Positions 19,897 through 29,802 are shown, numbered from the stretch's first letter. The stretch: 64,000 nt of DNA from Candidatus Krumholzibacteriia bacterium (GCA_035649275.1 DASRJW010000009.1:1-64000), one strand, 5' to 3'. A program made the numbers and translations. The notes: a model not told the origin generated them from the letters alone.

Positions 19897-21999
19897 ATGC
19901 TGTCGCGACGACTTGCTCCCCCATGCATCCTTGCCGAGATCCGCCCGGTGACATTCCTCTTCCTCGCCCTCGTCTCGGCGGCGATCCCTGCCAGCGCTCA
20001 AAAGGCGCACGCCCCTGCGGCGGCTGCCGTGACCCCCGCGGGCACGCTGACCCCCGAGATGGTGGTGTCGATGCGCAGCATCCGTGATCTGGCCGTGTCG
20101 CCCGACGGTCAGTGGATCGCCTACACGCTCCAGGTCCCTCGCGGCTTGGACGAGGACCGCGGCTCGGCCTATCTGGAGATCTGGCTCATGGATCGTGATG
20201 GCAAACACCCGCGGCAGTTCACGCCGAGCAAGCAGCGCTCCTGGTCGCCGGCGTTTTCTCCCGATGGCAAGCGGCTCGCCTTCCTGGCCAACCGTCCTGG
20301 GCGCGACAGCGATGGCGACAAGGACGACGCCGACAAGGCCGGCATCTTCCTCATCGACCTGCAGGGCGGCGAGGCGCGGCAACTGACGGCGGGCGAGTAC
20401 TCCGTTCGCAGCTGCCGTTGGTCACCCACCGGCGAGGCTCTGGCCTTCACCGCCAAGGCTCCCATGCCGGCGGAGCGGAAGGAAGCGCGCAAGAAGGGGC
20501 GGGACTGGATCGAAGGCGATGTCGACCTCACCCCGACGCCTCTGTGGTCCGTGCGCGTCGCCGATGGCAAGGTCGTGCGTCTCACGACGACCGACGCCAA
20601 CGTGTTGGACTTCGATTGGTCGCCGAACGGCACCAGCCTGGTCGTGCGCCTCACGGACTCGGCCCGCGTCGACGAGTCGTACCTGACGTCGCGCCTGACA
20701 CTCGTCCCCGCCACGGGAGGCGAGCCGGCGCCGCTCGTTCGCACCCAGGGCAAGCTCGATCAACCGCACTTCTCCCCCGACGGCAAGCACGTCGCCTGGC
20801 TCGGCGCCACCAGCGTCAACGACCCCTTCCCCGGTACGGTCTACGTGGTGCCCGCGACGGGCGGCACGGCGCGTGCCCTGACGACAGCCGAGCCCGGCTG
20901 CGCCACGGCGCTGGAGTGGACAGATGCTTCCACCCTGCTCTATGCAGCCTCGCGGGGCACTGCGACGGCGCTGGTCACGGTGCCGGCGGCGGGGGGCAAA
21001 CTGCGCGACGTCCTCACCAACGGGCCCATCTTCTCTGGCTTCGCCCTTTCCAGCAATCGCAAGACCCTCGCTCTGGTCGGCAACACGCCTCGACATCCAG
21101 GAGAGATTTTCGCTGCCGCCTATTCGAGCGGCGGCACCCGTGTTCGCCGTCTGACCACGACCAATCTCGAGGTCGAGCGCACACAGCTCGGCGCTCAGAA
21201 GGTGATGCGCTGGAAGGCCACTGACGGCCTCGACATCGAGGGCGTGCTGGTACACCCCGTGGGCTACACGCCGGGGGCGCGCTATCCCCTCGTCGTCATG
21301 GCCCATGGCGGGCCGGAGAGTTGCTTTCGCAATGGCTGGAACACTTCGTACTCGCAGTGGGCGCAGCTGCTCGCCCAGCGCGGTTACGTGGTGCTGATGC
21401 CGAATTATCGCGGCAGCACCGGGCGAGGCGAGGCCTTCGAACGCGGCGATCACGGCGATCTGGCCGGCAAGGAGTTCGAGGATGTCCTCGCCGGCATCGA
21501 CGCACTCGCCGCCGCCGGCACGGTGGACCCCGCCCGGGTGGGGATCGGTGGGGGTTCCTATGGCGGCTACTTCTCCGCCTGGGCAGCGACGGCGTGGTCC
21601 GAGCGCTTCGCCGCTTCCGTCGACTTCGCCGGCATCACCGACTGGCACTCCATGCAGGGCGTTTCCGACATCCCGCTGGAGAACGCCACCGTGCATTGGA
21701 ACCTGCCTTACTACGAGAACGCCGATCTCTACTGGGAACGTTCGCCCCTCGCGCACGTGCAGAAGTGCCGGACCCCCATCCTCATCGCCCACGGCGACAG
21801 CGATCGGCGCGTCCCCGTCGGCCAGGCCGTCGAGCTGTACACGGCGCTGCGGCTCCTCGGCCGCGAGGTGGAGCTGGTGCGCTATCCCCGCGCCGGACAT
21901 GGCCTCGAGGAATCGCCGCACCAGCACGACTTCTTGACCCGCGTGCTCGATTGGTACGAGCAGCACCTGAAGGAGGCGCCGGAGGCGGCGTTCCGCTAG
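19897..21999 (+). CDS. S9 family serine peptidase (acylaminoacyl-peptidase/DPP-like)
   Basis: A 700-residue secreted peptidase following CTGGAGG. A signal peptide (ending near PASAQ) is followed by a WD40-like beta-propeller (about 45-420, with repeated SPDGQWIAY / SPDGKRLAFLA signatures). A C-terminal alpha/beta-hydrolase domain carries the triad: Ser554 in GGGSYGGY, Asp636 in HGDSDRRVP and His668 in RAGHGLEE. The propeller gates access to short peptides. No lipobox, so the protein is likely periplasmic. It converges on an outer-membrane barrel gene; no operon partner is evident. Confidence 0.93.
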   Translation: MLSRRLAPPCILAEIRPVTFLFLALVSAAIPASAQKAHAPAAAAVTPAGTLTPEMVVSMRSIRDLAVSPDGQWIAYTLQVPRGLDEDRGSAYLEIWLMDRDGKHPRQFTPSKQRSWSPAFSPDGKRLAFLANRPGRDSDGDKDDADKAGIFLIDLQGGEARQLTAGEYSVRSCRWSPTGEALAFTAKAPMPAERKEARKKGRDWIEGDVDLTPTPLWSVRVADGKVVRLTTTDANVLDFDWSPNGTSLVVRLTDSARVDESYLTSRLTLVPATGGEPAPLVRTQGKLDQPHFSPDGKHVAWLGATSVNDPFPGTVYVVPATGGTARALTTAEPGCATALEWTDASTLLYAASRGTATALVTVPAAGGKLRDVLTNGPIFSGFALSSNRKTLALVGNTPRHPGEIFAAAYSSGGTRVRRLTTTNLEVERTQLGAQKVMRWKATDGLDIEGVLVHPVGYTPGARYPLVVMAHGGPESCFRNGWNTSYSQWAQLLAQRGYVVLMPNYRGSTGRGEAFERGDHGDLAGKEFEDVLAGIDALAAAGTVDPARVGIGGGSYGGYFSAWAATAWSERFAASVDFAGITDWHSMQGVSDIPLENATVHWNLPYYENADLYWERSPLAHVQKCRTPILIAHGDSDRRVPVGQAVELYTALRLLGREVELVRYPRAGHGLEESPHQHDFLTRVLDWYEQHLKEAPEAAFR

Positions 22000-22063
22000 G
22001 CGCAAACGCCGTGGCGGCGAGCCGATCTCCAGTGTTCCCACGGGCACCGCAGCGCGGCGCAGG

Positions 22064-23284
22064 TCAGAACGACTCGTTGATCGCCAAGCCGAAGCGAACG
22101 CCCTCCTGGCCGAGGGCAGTGTCGAAGCGGGCGACGATGGCGTGGTTCTTTCTGTAGTGGACGTTGAGCCCGATGCCGAGCGTCGGGCGCAGGGTGTCGT
22201 AGCGGAACTTGGAGATCTGCGGCGCCACCGCTGCGGTGCCACCGAAGCCAGTCAGGCTGAGACGCCAGAGAACGGGCGCCCGGTACTCCGCCTGCACCGC
22301 GAAAAGAACCTCGTCCAGGTAGCGGTCGCGGCGGTAGCCGCGCGAGTGCGCTCGTCCACCAAGGGAGGCGAGACGCCAGAAGGGCGGGCTGTCCGTGGTG
22401 CCGTAGAGGAAGACCTGCGTGGCCAGCACGTGCTGCGGCTTGATGGTGAAGTAATTGCGCAGGTCGACATTGAAATTGGTGAAGTCGAAGTCGCTCCCGA
22501 GGGCATCGTCGAAGAGCATGCCGAAGGCCTGATAATAGTAGCCATGCGAGGGTGCGTAGCGTTGATCACGGCGGTCCCACTCCAGGACGAAACCAGCGCC
22601 GATGACCTTCTCACCGCTGCTGCTGCTGTACACGGGCGCCTGCAGCAAGCCGCCCGGAACACGCTCCAGGAACTCGAAGAACTCCATCTCCACCCGGACT
22701 CCAGCGCGGAAGTACGGCAAGACGTTGTGGAAGCCTTCGACGTAAGCCTGGAATCGATGCGGCCGGTAGACTTCTTCGTTGCTTTGGGGCGTATCCGGCC
22801 CGATCCCATAGAAACGCTCCGCCGTGTCGCGATGCGACACTCGCGCGCGGAGCACGTGCGTACCGTCTTTCCAGTAGACGGTCGAGGCCAGGTCGAGCTG
22901 GGTCTGTCCTTTGAAGGTGACCTGCGCCCGCGCGCGCAACTCCGAGGGGTGCGACTCGGGGCTGTTGCCGGACAGGCGGAAGGGGAAAAGGAACTCGCCG
23001 CCGACGCCAAAACCCCGCTCGTCGGCGTAGGACACGAGCGGCAGGACGTAGAGCCGTCCCAGCGCCATCTTGGGGGGAAAAAGCTGCGACTGGTTCGTGG
23101 ACTGCTTCGGTTCGGCTGCCTCGGTGTCCGGAGCTGCCGCGGGGGCGATCACCGCGGTGGAATCAGCCGGACTCGACAGGACGGGGAGCGAGGTGCCGCA
23201 CAGTAGCAAGGCGACGCAAACCAGCGCGACGAGCACTGGACCAGAACCGTTGCAGCTTGGACGCGGCTGTTTTTCTGGCTCCAC
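22064..23284 (-). CDS. Outer-membrane beta-barrel of the Omp85/surface antigen D15 type
   Basis: A 406-residue protein if started at the GTG that follows GAGGACGGCATCGA; a TTG ten codons further upstream is an alternative. A signal peptide is followed by a short linker and then alternating hydrophobic beta-strands to a C-terminal phenylalanine (GLAINESF), typical of barrels inserted by BAM. Barrel signatures include ERFYGIGPDTPQSNE, GAGFVLEWDRRDQRYAPSHG and GGRAHSRGYRRDRYLDE, the last matching the conserved loop-6-type RGY motif of Omp85 proteins. No POTRA repeats are present, so it is the short barrel-only form. Substrate unknown. Confidence 0.8.
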   Translation of the reverse strand: MEPEKQPRPSCNGSGPVLVALVCVALLLCGTSLPVLSSPADSTAVIAPAAAPDTEAAEPKQSTNQSQLFPPKMALGRLYVLPLVSYADERGFGVGGEFLFPFRLSGNSPESHPSELRARAQVTFKGQTQLDLASTVYWKDGTHVLRARVSHRDTAERFYGIGPDTPQSNEEVYRPHRFQAYVEGFHNVLPYFRAGVRVEMEFFEFLERVPGGLLQAPVYSSSSGEKVIGAGFVLEWDRRDQRYAPSHGYYYQAFGMLFDDALGSDFDFTNFNVDLRNYFTIKPQHVLATQVFLYGTTDSPPFWRLASLGGRAHSRGYRRDRYLDEVLFAVQAEYRAPVLWRLSLTGFGGTAAVAPQISKFRYDTLRPTLGIGLNVHYRKNHAIVARFDTALGQEGVRFGLAINESF

Positions 23285-23409
23285 TCGATGCCGTCCTCGA
23301 GCCCCAAGAACCAAGGTGCCTCGGCCAAGCGCGCCGGCAGAATCCCTCCAGCGTGGGACGACTTCGGCATGATATCGTGCCAGGGTCTCGCGACACGAGG
23401 TGATCTCGA

Positions 23410-24096
23410 GTGTTCAACCCTTTCGAAGCAGCCGTATTCTACTTCATTTTCCTGTTCTCGACGACGCTGCACGAAGCCGCGCACGCCTGGGCCGCCATGC
23501 GCGGCGGTGACCTCACCGCCTATCGGGGCGGTCAGGTTTCGATCAACCCGCTGCCCCACATCCGACGCGAGCCGTTCGGTATGGTGGTCCTACCGGTGCT
23601 CTCGGTGATCTTCTCGGGCTGGCCCCTCGGCTTCGCCAGCACGCCCTACGATCCGGCCTGGGCCCGTCTCCATCCCAAGCGCGCCGCCCTCATGTCCCTC
23701 GCTGGGCCGGCGGCGAACCTTTCCCTGGTTCTTGTCACGGCACTCCTCATCCGTCTGTTTCTGGGCTACGGTTTTTTCAGCGCCGGCCGTTCGAGCATGG
23801 CCCACCTCGTGATCGCCGAAGGCTCCGGGTGGGAAAGCCTGGCTTTCGTCCTCAGCGTGTTCTTCTCCATGAATCTCATCCTCTTCGCGCTCAATATCCT
23901 TCCTGTGCCGCCCTTGGACGGTAGCGGCGTTCTCCCGATGTTCCTGGGTCGTGACTACTCGATGCGGTTACAGGAAGTCTTCGCTCAGCCCATTGTCGCG
24001 ATGATGGGCATGATCATCGTGTGGCGCGGCTTCTCCAGCATCTTCCGCCCCATCTTCCACTTCGCCGTCGATCTCTTGTTCCGCGGCCTACTTTGA
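23410..24096 (+). CDS. Site-2 protease family (M50) membrane metalloprotease
   Basis: A 228-residue protein starting at GTG 23410 behind a strong GAGGTGAT site. The zinc motif LHEAAH (His21, Glu22, His25) lies in the first transmembrane helix, and the third ligand is the Asp of NILPVPPLDGSG in a later helix. The NPLPH segment and about five membrane helices match the compact S2P/rhomboid-like M50 group (YwhC type) lacking PDZ or CBS domains. Such proteases cut membrane-embedded substrates; the target cannot be guessed from the neighbours. Confidence 0.9.
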   Translation: MFNPFEAAVFYFIFLFSTTLHEAAHAWAAMRGGDLTAYRGGQVSINPLPHIRREPFGMVVLPVLSVIFSGWPLGFASTPYDPAWARLHPKRAALMSLAGPAANLSLVLVTALLIRLFLGYGFFSAGRSSMAHLVIAEGSGWESLAFVLSVFFSMNLILFALNILPVPPLDGSGVLPMFLGRDYSMRLQEVFAQPIVAMMGMIIVWRGFSSIFRPIFHFAVDLLFRGLL

Positions 24097-24106
24097 GTTG
24101 GCGTTC

Positions 24107-24883
24107 TCATCGTGACCCCGAATCACTCCCGAGAGGGTTCCGATAGACATACAAGCTGTTCTCGGAATCGCTGACGATGTAGATCAGGTTCGCTGCCTCA
24201 TCGAGCGCGATCCCCTCGGCCTTCGGGAACGATAACGGGTACGTGCCGATGACACCCTTGTCCTTGCTCCACAGGTACAGGCTGCGCGACTGATCGCTGA
24301 CGATCCAGAAACAGCCCTTGCGACGATCGTATGTCAGTCCCGAGTAGTCCTGCGCGAAGTCCAGCCGGCGCTGGGTGGCAATGGCGTGGTCGGAACCCAG
24401 CTCGATGAACAGGCCGGGGCGCTTTTCGTTGAGCAGGACGATACGACCTCGTGCATCAAGACAAATCCCTTCGAGCCCGCTGTTCTTGTCGCCAGTCAGG
24501 TCGAGGAGATGTCGCGACAGGACGTCTCCGTTCAAGTCGAGATGAATGACCTCTCGACGATTCTCTTCGGCGACCCATAGGGTCCGATCCGTGGCATCGT
24601 ACGCGATCCCCTCCAGGTCTTGTCCCACGTAGTTGAGGGTCTTGACCACATTCCCGCCCCGGTCGAGCTGGTAAACGCGGGCCGGGTTGTTGGTGACCGT
24701 CCAGAGCTTTCGGCCCGATTCGTCGATCGCCAGGTCGGACGGCTCCGAAATGCTCAACGGATGCGTCCCCAGGAGCTCGAGCGCGGCGGTGGTCGGAGAC
24801 GGGGTCGGTGCGGAGTCGCTGCGTCCAAGTGCCAGGAGGATCACGAGCACTCCGGACGCCGCCGCGGTCCTGATCCAGCCCAT
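24107..24883 (-). CDS. Secreted SdiA-regulated-type beta-propeller protein
   Basis: A 258-residue protein with signal peptide and good AGGAAAGGA site. The body is a six-bladed beta-propeller of the SdiA-regulated/esterase-like phytase group: SEPSDLAIDESGRKLWTVTN, GQDLEGIAYDATDRTLWVAE, NSGLEGICLDARGRIVLLNE and KAEGIALDEAANLIYIVSD are the repeated blades. Acidic residues in the repeated DLEGIA/GLEGIC positions are typical of calcium-binding members. Biochemical role not established for the family; periplasmic or secreted location is likely. Confidence 0.82.
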   Translation of the reverse strand: MGWIRTAAASGVLVILLALGRSDSAPTPSPTTAALELLGTHPLSISEPSDLAIDESGRKLWTVTNNPARVYQLDRGGNVVKTLNYVGQDLEGIAYDATDRTLWVAEENRREVIHLDLNGDVLSRHLLDLTGDKNSGLEGICLDARGRIVLLNEKRPGLFIELGSDHAIATQRRLDFAQDYSGLTYDRRKGCFWIVSDQSRSLYLWSKDKGVIGTYPLSFPKAEGIALDEAANLIYIVSDSENSLYVYRNPLGSDSGSR

Positions 24884-25273
24884 GACAGAGTCCTTTCCTA
24901 GAACGGCTGCCCTTCGTCGTTCACCTCAAGCGGCACTCGGTGGGAGCCGGCGAATTGGGGGAAATCCCCCTCGGGCGTGTTCACCCAGATCGGGGGCAGT
25001 CACGGAGTAGCGAGGGGACGCCGAATGCAGGAACTCCTCGAGTTTCGCTCTCTGATGGGCAGGATTGCTGCCGCGAGCACGAGTCAGGCCACAGTCCGCA
25101 GTCGGGATTCGGGGCGAGCGCACGATCTCGACCTCTCGCCTCCAGGGCGGCTCGGTGGTGTGGGGCGAGGGCCGAGAAGAATCGAGTCTAGCGGCGCGCG
25201 TGGCCGGGCGGCAAGCGATCCCCGCTGCTCTAGTCCACCGAGCCAGACTCCGCTGATCGACGCGTCACCGTGT
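24884..25273. other. Intergenic region between two minus-strand genes, no gene seen
   Basis: About 390 bp without a supportable gene. It contains the ribosome-binding site of the propeller gene and short GC-rich palindromes (for example GGGGGAAATCCCCC near 24957-24970) but no recognisable RNA, promoter hexamer pair or coding frame. Confidence 0.45.
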
Positions 25274-26200
25274 CTAGTGCACCGACTCGACCTCGGCTCG
25301 ATGCGGCAGCGATGGCGCGGCTCCCGGCTTCTGCACGCAGAGCGAGGCTGCGACGTTGGCGTAATGCAAAGCGGGCACGATCTCGTCCCCCGCCGCCAAC
25401 CGGGCCGCGACCGCGCCGACGAAACAATCTCCTGCACCGGTTGGATCCACGGCCCGCACCTGCCGCGCCGGGATGGGGTGATGCCTGTCACCGTGCACGG
25501 CGACAGCGCCGCGTTCGCCCAAGGTCACGACGACCCACTGGTCGGTGTGCACGCGCAGCGTCGTCGCGGCGTCTACGACCGCGTCGATGTCGGCGTGATC
25601 GAGTGTCGCAATGCCCGCGAAAAATGCCGCCTCCGTTTCGTTCAACACCAGGATGTCGGCGAGTCGGAACAACACGGGTGGACAGGCCTGTGCTGGAGAC
25701 GGATTCAGCAGCGTCGTTGCCCCGTGCTGCCTGCCGTGCGCCAAGAACGCCTGCACTGTCGGAAGCGGAGTCTCGAGCTGGCACACGATGATGTCGCCTG
25801 CTGCCACCGAAACGGCCTGGACGCGCTCGGGCCCGAGGAGCGCGTTCGCGCCCGGCACCACGACGATCGTGTTCTGGGACTCAGCGTCGACGACAATGCA
25901 TCCGATTCCGGTCGCGAGATCTACACGCTCCAAGGAACTCGCATCGATCGCTTCCGAGCGCAGGAAGGTGTCCAGGGATTCACCGAAGGCGTCCTTCCCC
26001 AGCATCGCCACGAGCGTCGTAGGCGCGCCGAGCCGTGCCGCAGCCACTGCTTGATTCGCGCCTTTCCCGCCCGGGAAGACCTGAAAGCTGTCGCCGAGCA
26101 CGGTCTCGCCGGGGCGCGGATGGCGCGGCGCATGCACGACCAGGTCCATGTTCACGCTGCCTGCGACAATCACCCGTCGCACCGAACCCTCGACGCCCAC
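25274..26200 (-). CDS. rbsK: Ribokinase (PfkB family)
   Basis: Phosphorylates ribose at O5. The frame is open to an ATG at 26233, but a near-perfect AGGAGGTG lies before the GTG at 26200, which I take as the start (308 residues). Signatures: IVAGSVNMDLVV at the N-terminus, FPGGKGANQAVAAARLG (substrate-binding), VLNETEAAF and the catalytic DPTGAGDCFVGA near the C-terminus. It is divergent from the nucleoside hydrolase with only 59 bp between starts. Since that enzyme frees ribose, the pair probably works together in ribonucleoside use. Confidence 0.92.
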   Translation of the reverse strand: MGVEGSVRRVIVAGSVNMDLVVHAPRHPRPGETVLGDSFQVFPGGKGANQAVAAARLGAPTTLVAMLGKDAFGESLDTFLRSEAIDASSLERVDLATGIGCIVVDAESQNTIVVVPGANALLGPERVQAVSVAAGDIIVCQLETPLPTVQAFLAHGRQHGATTLLNPSPAQACPPVLFRLADILVLNETEAAFFAGIATLDHADIDAVVDAATTLRVHTDQWVVVTLGERGAVAVHGDRHHPIPARQVRAVDPTGAGDCFVGAVAARLAAGDEIVPALHYANVAASLCVQKPGAAPSLPHRAEVESVH

Positions 26201-26259
26201 GCGCGCACCTCCTGGAAGCTGGAATGCTACCATGCGACGAAATCGCTGGGAGCAGGCTC

Positions 26260-27225
26260 ATGCGGACGTTTCTCATCGACACCGACACCGCATCGGACGA
26301 CGCGGTGGCCCTCTTGATGGCGCTGCGCTGGCCCGATGTCGAGGTGGCCGGGATCACGGTTGTCGCTGGCAACATGCCTCTGGAACGCGGAGCCCGCAAC
26401 GCGTTGTACACCGTCGAGGTTTGCGGCGCCGCGGTGCCAGTGTACCTGGGCGCGGCAAAGCCGCTCGAGCGCGAGAACTATCACGCCGAGTGGTTCCACG
26501 GGGACGACGGCATGGGCAACATGCACTATCCGCTGCCCGCCGGACGGCCGTCGACGCAATCGGCTGTGGACGCGATCCTCGAGATCGTCCGCCGGCACCG
26601 AGGCCTCACACTCGTGACCCTGGGCCCGTTGACCAACATCGCTCTCGCGGTCAGGCGTGATCCGAGCTTCGTACACGGCGTCGGGCGCGCCGTCGTGATG
26701 GGCGGTGCCGCCTGTACCGCCGGCAACGTGACGCCCGCCGCCGAGTACAACATCTGGATCGATCCGGAAGCGGCGCGCATCGTATTTCGATCGGGCCTGC
26801 CGATCGAAATGGTGGGCTGGGAACTGTCGCGCGGGAGCGCCAACTTGCTCGGGCCCGACATCGAAGAGATTCGCGGCTTCGACAACGAACTCGCCCGGTT
26901 CACGCTCGACAGCAATCGCGTCGTGATGCAGTCGACCCGCACGCAGAGCCGCGACCCCGGTCTGGGTCTCCCGGATCCCGTCGCGATGGCGGTGGCACTC
27001 GACCCCGAGGTGTGCACATCCAAGAGCCGGCACTACGTCGATGTGGAAACGGGAAGCGAACTCACGCGCGGTATGACCGTCGTCGATCGTTTCGGGCGCG
27101 CCAAGGACGATATCAACCAACCGGCGTGGGGCGCGCTGACCAGCCGCCCGGAAAACGTCACGGTCTGCTGGGCGATCGATGCCGTGCGGTGGAAGCGGAT
27201 GCTGTTCAGCGTGCTGCGAGGGTGA
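26260..27225 (+). CDS. Nucleoside hydrolase (inosine-uridine preferring family)
   Basis: Hydrolyses ribonucleosides to base and ribose. The 321-residue protein opens with IDTDTASDDAVALLMA, where the Asp cluster (7, 9, 13, 14) is the calcium site of the family. Further motifs are ITVVAGNMPLERGARNAL, TLGPLTNIALAVRRDP, VVMGGAACTAGNVTPAAEYN and the late DPVAMAVALDPEV. The start follows GGGAGCAGGCTC. No signal peptide, so it is cytosolic. Divergent neighbour of ribokinase. Base preference (purine versus pyrimidine) cannot be read with confidence. Confidence 0.93.
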   Translation: MRTFLIDTDTASDDAVALLMALRWPDVEVAGITVVAGNMPLERGARNALYTVEVCGAAVPVYLGAAKPLERENYHAEWFHGDDGMGNMHYPLPAGRPSTQSAVDAILEIVRRHRGLTLVTLGPLTNIALAVRRDPSFVHGVGRAVVMGGAACTAGNVTPAAEYNIWIDPEAARIVFRSGLPIEMVGWELSRGSANLLGPDIEEIRGFDNELARFTLDSNRVVMQSTRTQSRDPGLGLPDPVAMAVALDPEVCTSKSRHYVDVETGSELTRGMTVVDRFGRAKDDINQPAWGALTSRPENVTVCWAIDAVRWKRMLFSVLRG

Positions 27226-27444
27226 ACCCGACGTCATCGGCTTCCCCCCCACAGCCCCCACGCGTCCCCCCGGAATGGATCGGCCTGGACCGAAGCCGTA
27301 CGTGCGCGCGAAGTGGTCATTGTACCCCCCGCCCGTGACGTGTAGGATCTCAATTCCGATCCGATCTGGGCTCCCGCGGCACGCTGGGTTGGCGTCCGCC
27401 GCCCGCACGCAGGGATGCCGACGCCTCGACCGGGGGAACAGACC

Positions 27445-27732
27445 ATGTCGAAGTTCTTGATCGAAGTCCCACACGAGCCGGAGATGGTGGCCTGTGCCAG
27501 GGTAGTGCGTGTGTTTCTCACCACGGGATCGCACTTCCTGGCTGGTGCCGAGTGGGGATGCATGGACGGCGACCACCGCGCGTGGATGATCGTGGACGTG
27601 GAGGACAAGGACCAGGCTCGCGCCATCGTGCCACCGCCGTTCCGGTCACAGGCGAGGATTGTCGGTCTGAACCAATTCTCGATCGAGGCGATCGACGACA
27701 TCTTGAAGCGCCATGGTGCCAGCAACGCCTGA
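27445..27732 (+). CDS. Small conserved-looking cytosolic protein, function unknown
   Basis: A 95-residue protein starting at the ATG after CCGGGGGAAC. It has no signal peptide or membrane segment. The sequence (SKFLIEVPHEPEMVACARVV, GAEWGCMDGDHRAWMIVDVE, QARIVGLNQFSIEAIDDIL) suggests a small ferredoxin-like alpha/beta fold, as in dimeric barrel or muconolactone-isomerase-like proteins, but no specific family is recognised. Two cysteines are present. It is flanked by a nucleoside hydrolase and a secreted hydrolase without tight coupling. Confidence 0.65.
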   Translation: MSKFLIEVPHEPEMVACARVVRVFLTTGSHFLAGAEWGCMDGDHRAWMIVDVEDKDQARAIVPPPFRSQARIVGLNQFSIEAIDDILKRHGASNA

Positions 27733-27861
27733 TCACGGAGCCGCTTTCTCCGCTCGCCCGGCGCCCGGGCGTACGGCAGGTCTCGGTGTATCAGATGCCG
27801 AGCTCGGCCCCCATGTGTCGGTGTAGCGTCGGCTCTCACGCGCAACGAGGAGATCCCCGGC

Positions 27862-29802
27862 ATGGCCGCTTTTCGTCCCCACGTCTTCGCTTTGTGCCTC
27901 GCAACCGCCGGCATCGCGTACGCGGATTCCCAGCAGCCCTCCGCTCCCGCGCTCGCGAGCGACACGCCCGACACGTTCGTGACCACCAAGGATGCGTTCG
28001 ACTTCGTGAGACGCGAGGAAATGATCCCCATGCGGGACGGGGTGAAGCTGAAGACCGTCATCCTGATCCCGAAGGGCGCAAAGAACGCGCCGATTCTGCT
28101 CACACGCACGCCGTACAACGCCAGCCGGCGTCTCTCGCGCTCCGAGAGCCCCCGCATGGCGTCTGTTGTGCCGCAGATGGACGACACCGCCGTGGACGCC
28201 GGTTACATCATCGCGTACCAAGACGTACGCGGTAAGCACGGCTCCGAAGGCGATTACGTGATGACACGGCCACTGAAAGGGCCGCTGAACCCGACCGACG
28301 TCGATCACGCGACCGACGCCTACGACACCATCGACTGGCTCGTGAGGAACATCCCCGAAACCAACGGGCGTGTCGGTACGGTCGGGGGCTCGTACGAGGG
28401 CTACACGACCGTGATGTCGGTCGTGAATCCGCATCCCGCATTGAAAGTCGCCGTGCCGTTCGCGCCCATGGTCGACGGCTGGGTAGGCGATGACTGGTTC
28501 CACAACGGTGCGTTTCGGCAGGACGGAACGCTCGCGTTTATCTACGGCCAGGAAGGGACGCGCAAGAGCGGCGAGACCTGGTGGTCGAGCACGCGCGACA
28601 CCTATGACGAATACCTCCGCGCCGGCTCGGCCGGCGCGATGGCCCGATCACGCGGCCTCGATCAGCTCGGCTTCTGGCGCGCACTCGCGACACATCCCGC
28701 GTACGACGCGTACTGGCAGAACCAGGCCGTCGACAAGATCCTCGCCAAGGAACCGATTACAGTGCCGATGATGATCGTCGCCGGCTTGTTCGATCAGGAG
28801 GACATCTACGGCGGCCCGGCGCTCTTCAAAGCGCTCGCCCGGAACGATCCGACAGGCCAGATGATCCACCTCGTGCTCGGCCCGTGGAATCACGGGCAAG
28901 GCCGGCGCGAAGGCCGCGGCATTGGGCAGATCCTGTTCGAGGGCGACACCGCGACGTGGTTCCGCCGCACGGTGATGCAGCCGTTCCTCGATCACTACCT
29001 GAAGGACAGCCCGAAGCCGGACACTCCGCGTGTGCTCGTGTACGAGACCGGCGTGGATCAATGGCATCGCTACGATGCGTGGCCGCGCGTCTGCACGGAG
29101 AACTGTCAGGAGCGTTCGCGCAATCTTTACCTGCTCGCGGACGGTAAAGTCGCTTTCGACAAGCCCGCGGCCACGACCCCAACGAAGTACGACGAGTACA
29201 TTTCCGATCCCGCCAAGCCTGTGCCCTACCGCACGCTTCCGACATTGGCTTCCTCGGCGCCGGATGCCAAGTGGGGTGAGTGGCTCGTCGACGATCAGCG
29301 CAATGCCGCCGCGCGGCCGGACGTGCTCGTCTACGAATCCGAGCCGCTCACGGAGCCCGTGCGTCTCGCAGGCCAGCCAATCGCGAATCTCTTCGCGTCG
29401 ACGACCGGTACCGACGCGGACTGGGTGGTGAAGATCATCGACGTGTGGCCGTCCGAGGATGTCGATCACCCGACGCTCGGCGGCTATCAGTGGATGATCT
29501 CGGCGGATATCCTCCGTGGCCGTTACCGGCAGGACCCTGCGAACCCCAAGCCGCTCGAAGCGAACAAGGTGCTCGAGTACCGCTTGGCGCTGCCACACGT
29601 GAGCCACACGTTCCAAAAGGGCCATCGGATCATGGTGCAGGTTCAATCGACATGGTTCCCGCTCTACGACCGCAACCCGCAGAAGTACGTGCCGAACATC
29701 ATGTTCGCCAAGCCGGAGGATTACGTGAAGGCGACGCACCGCATCTGGCACACGCCCGAGAACGCGAGCTTTATAGAGTTTCCGGTGACGACGGCGCGCT
29801 GA
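27862..29802 (+). CDS. Secreted CocE/NonD hydrolase, alpha-amino-acid ester hydrolase-like
   Basis: A 646-residue protein behind a GAGGAGAT site, with a signal peptide ending near GIAYA. The X-Pro dipeptidyl-peptidase S15 core starts at MIPMRDGVKLKTVILIPKG; the nucleophile sits in GGSYEGYT, the form seen in alpha-amino-acid ester hydrolases and glutaryl acylases, and LGPWNHGQG carries the catalytic His. The C-terminal jelly-roll (from about residue 460) includes HRIMVQVQSTWFPLYDRNPQ. Such enzymes cleave acyl esters or amides such as beta-lactam side chains or amino-acid esters; the natural substrate is unknown. It converges on a beta-lactamase-fold hydrolase gene. Confidence 0.9.
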   Translation: MAAFRPHVFALCLATAGIAYADSQQPSAPALASDTPDTFVTTKDAFDFVRREEMIPMRDGVKLKTVILIPKGAKNAPILLTRTPYNASRRLSRSESPRMASVVPQMDDTAVDAGYIIAYQDVRGKHGSEGDYVMTRPLKGPLNPTDVDHATDAYDTIDWLVRNIPETNGRVGTVGGSYEGYTTVMSVVNPHPALKVAVPFAPMVDGWVGDDWFHNGAFRQDGTLAFIYGQEGTRKSGETWWSSTRDTYDEYLRAGSAGAMARSRGLDQLGFWRALATHPAYDAYWQNQAVDKILAKEPITVPMMIVAGLFDQEDIYGGPALFKALARNDPTGQMIHLVLGPWNHGQGRREGRGIGQILFEGDTATWFRRTVMQPFLDHYLKDSPKPDTPRVLVYETGVDQWHRYDAWPRVCTENCQERSRNLYLLADGKVAFDKPAATTPTKYDEYISDPAKPVPYRTLPTLASSAPDAKWGEWLVDDQRNAAARPDVLVYESEPLTEPVRLAGQPIANLFASTTGTDADWVVKIIDVWPSEDVDHPTLGGYQWMISADILRGRYRQDPANPKPLEANKVLEYRLALPHVSHTFQKGHRIMVQVQSTWFPLYDRNPQKYVPNIMFAKPEDYVKATHRIWHTPENASFIEFPVTTAR

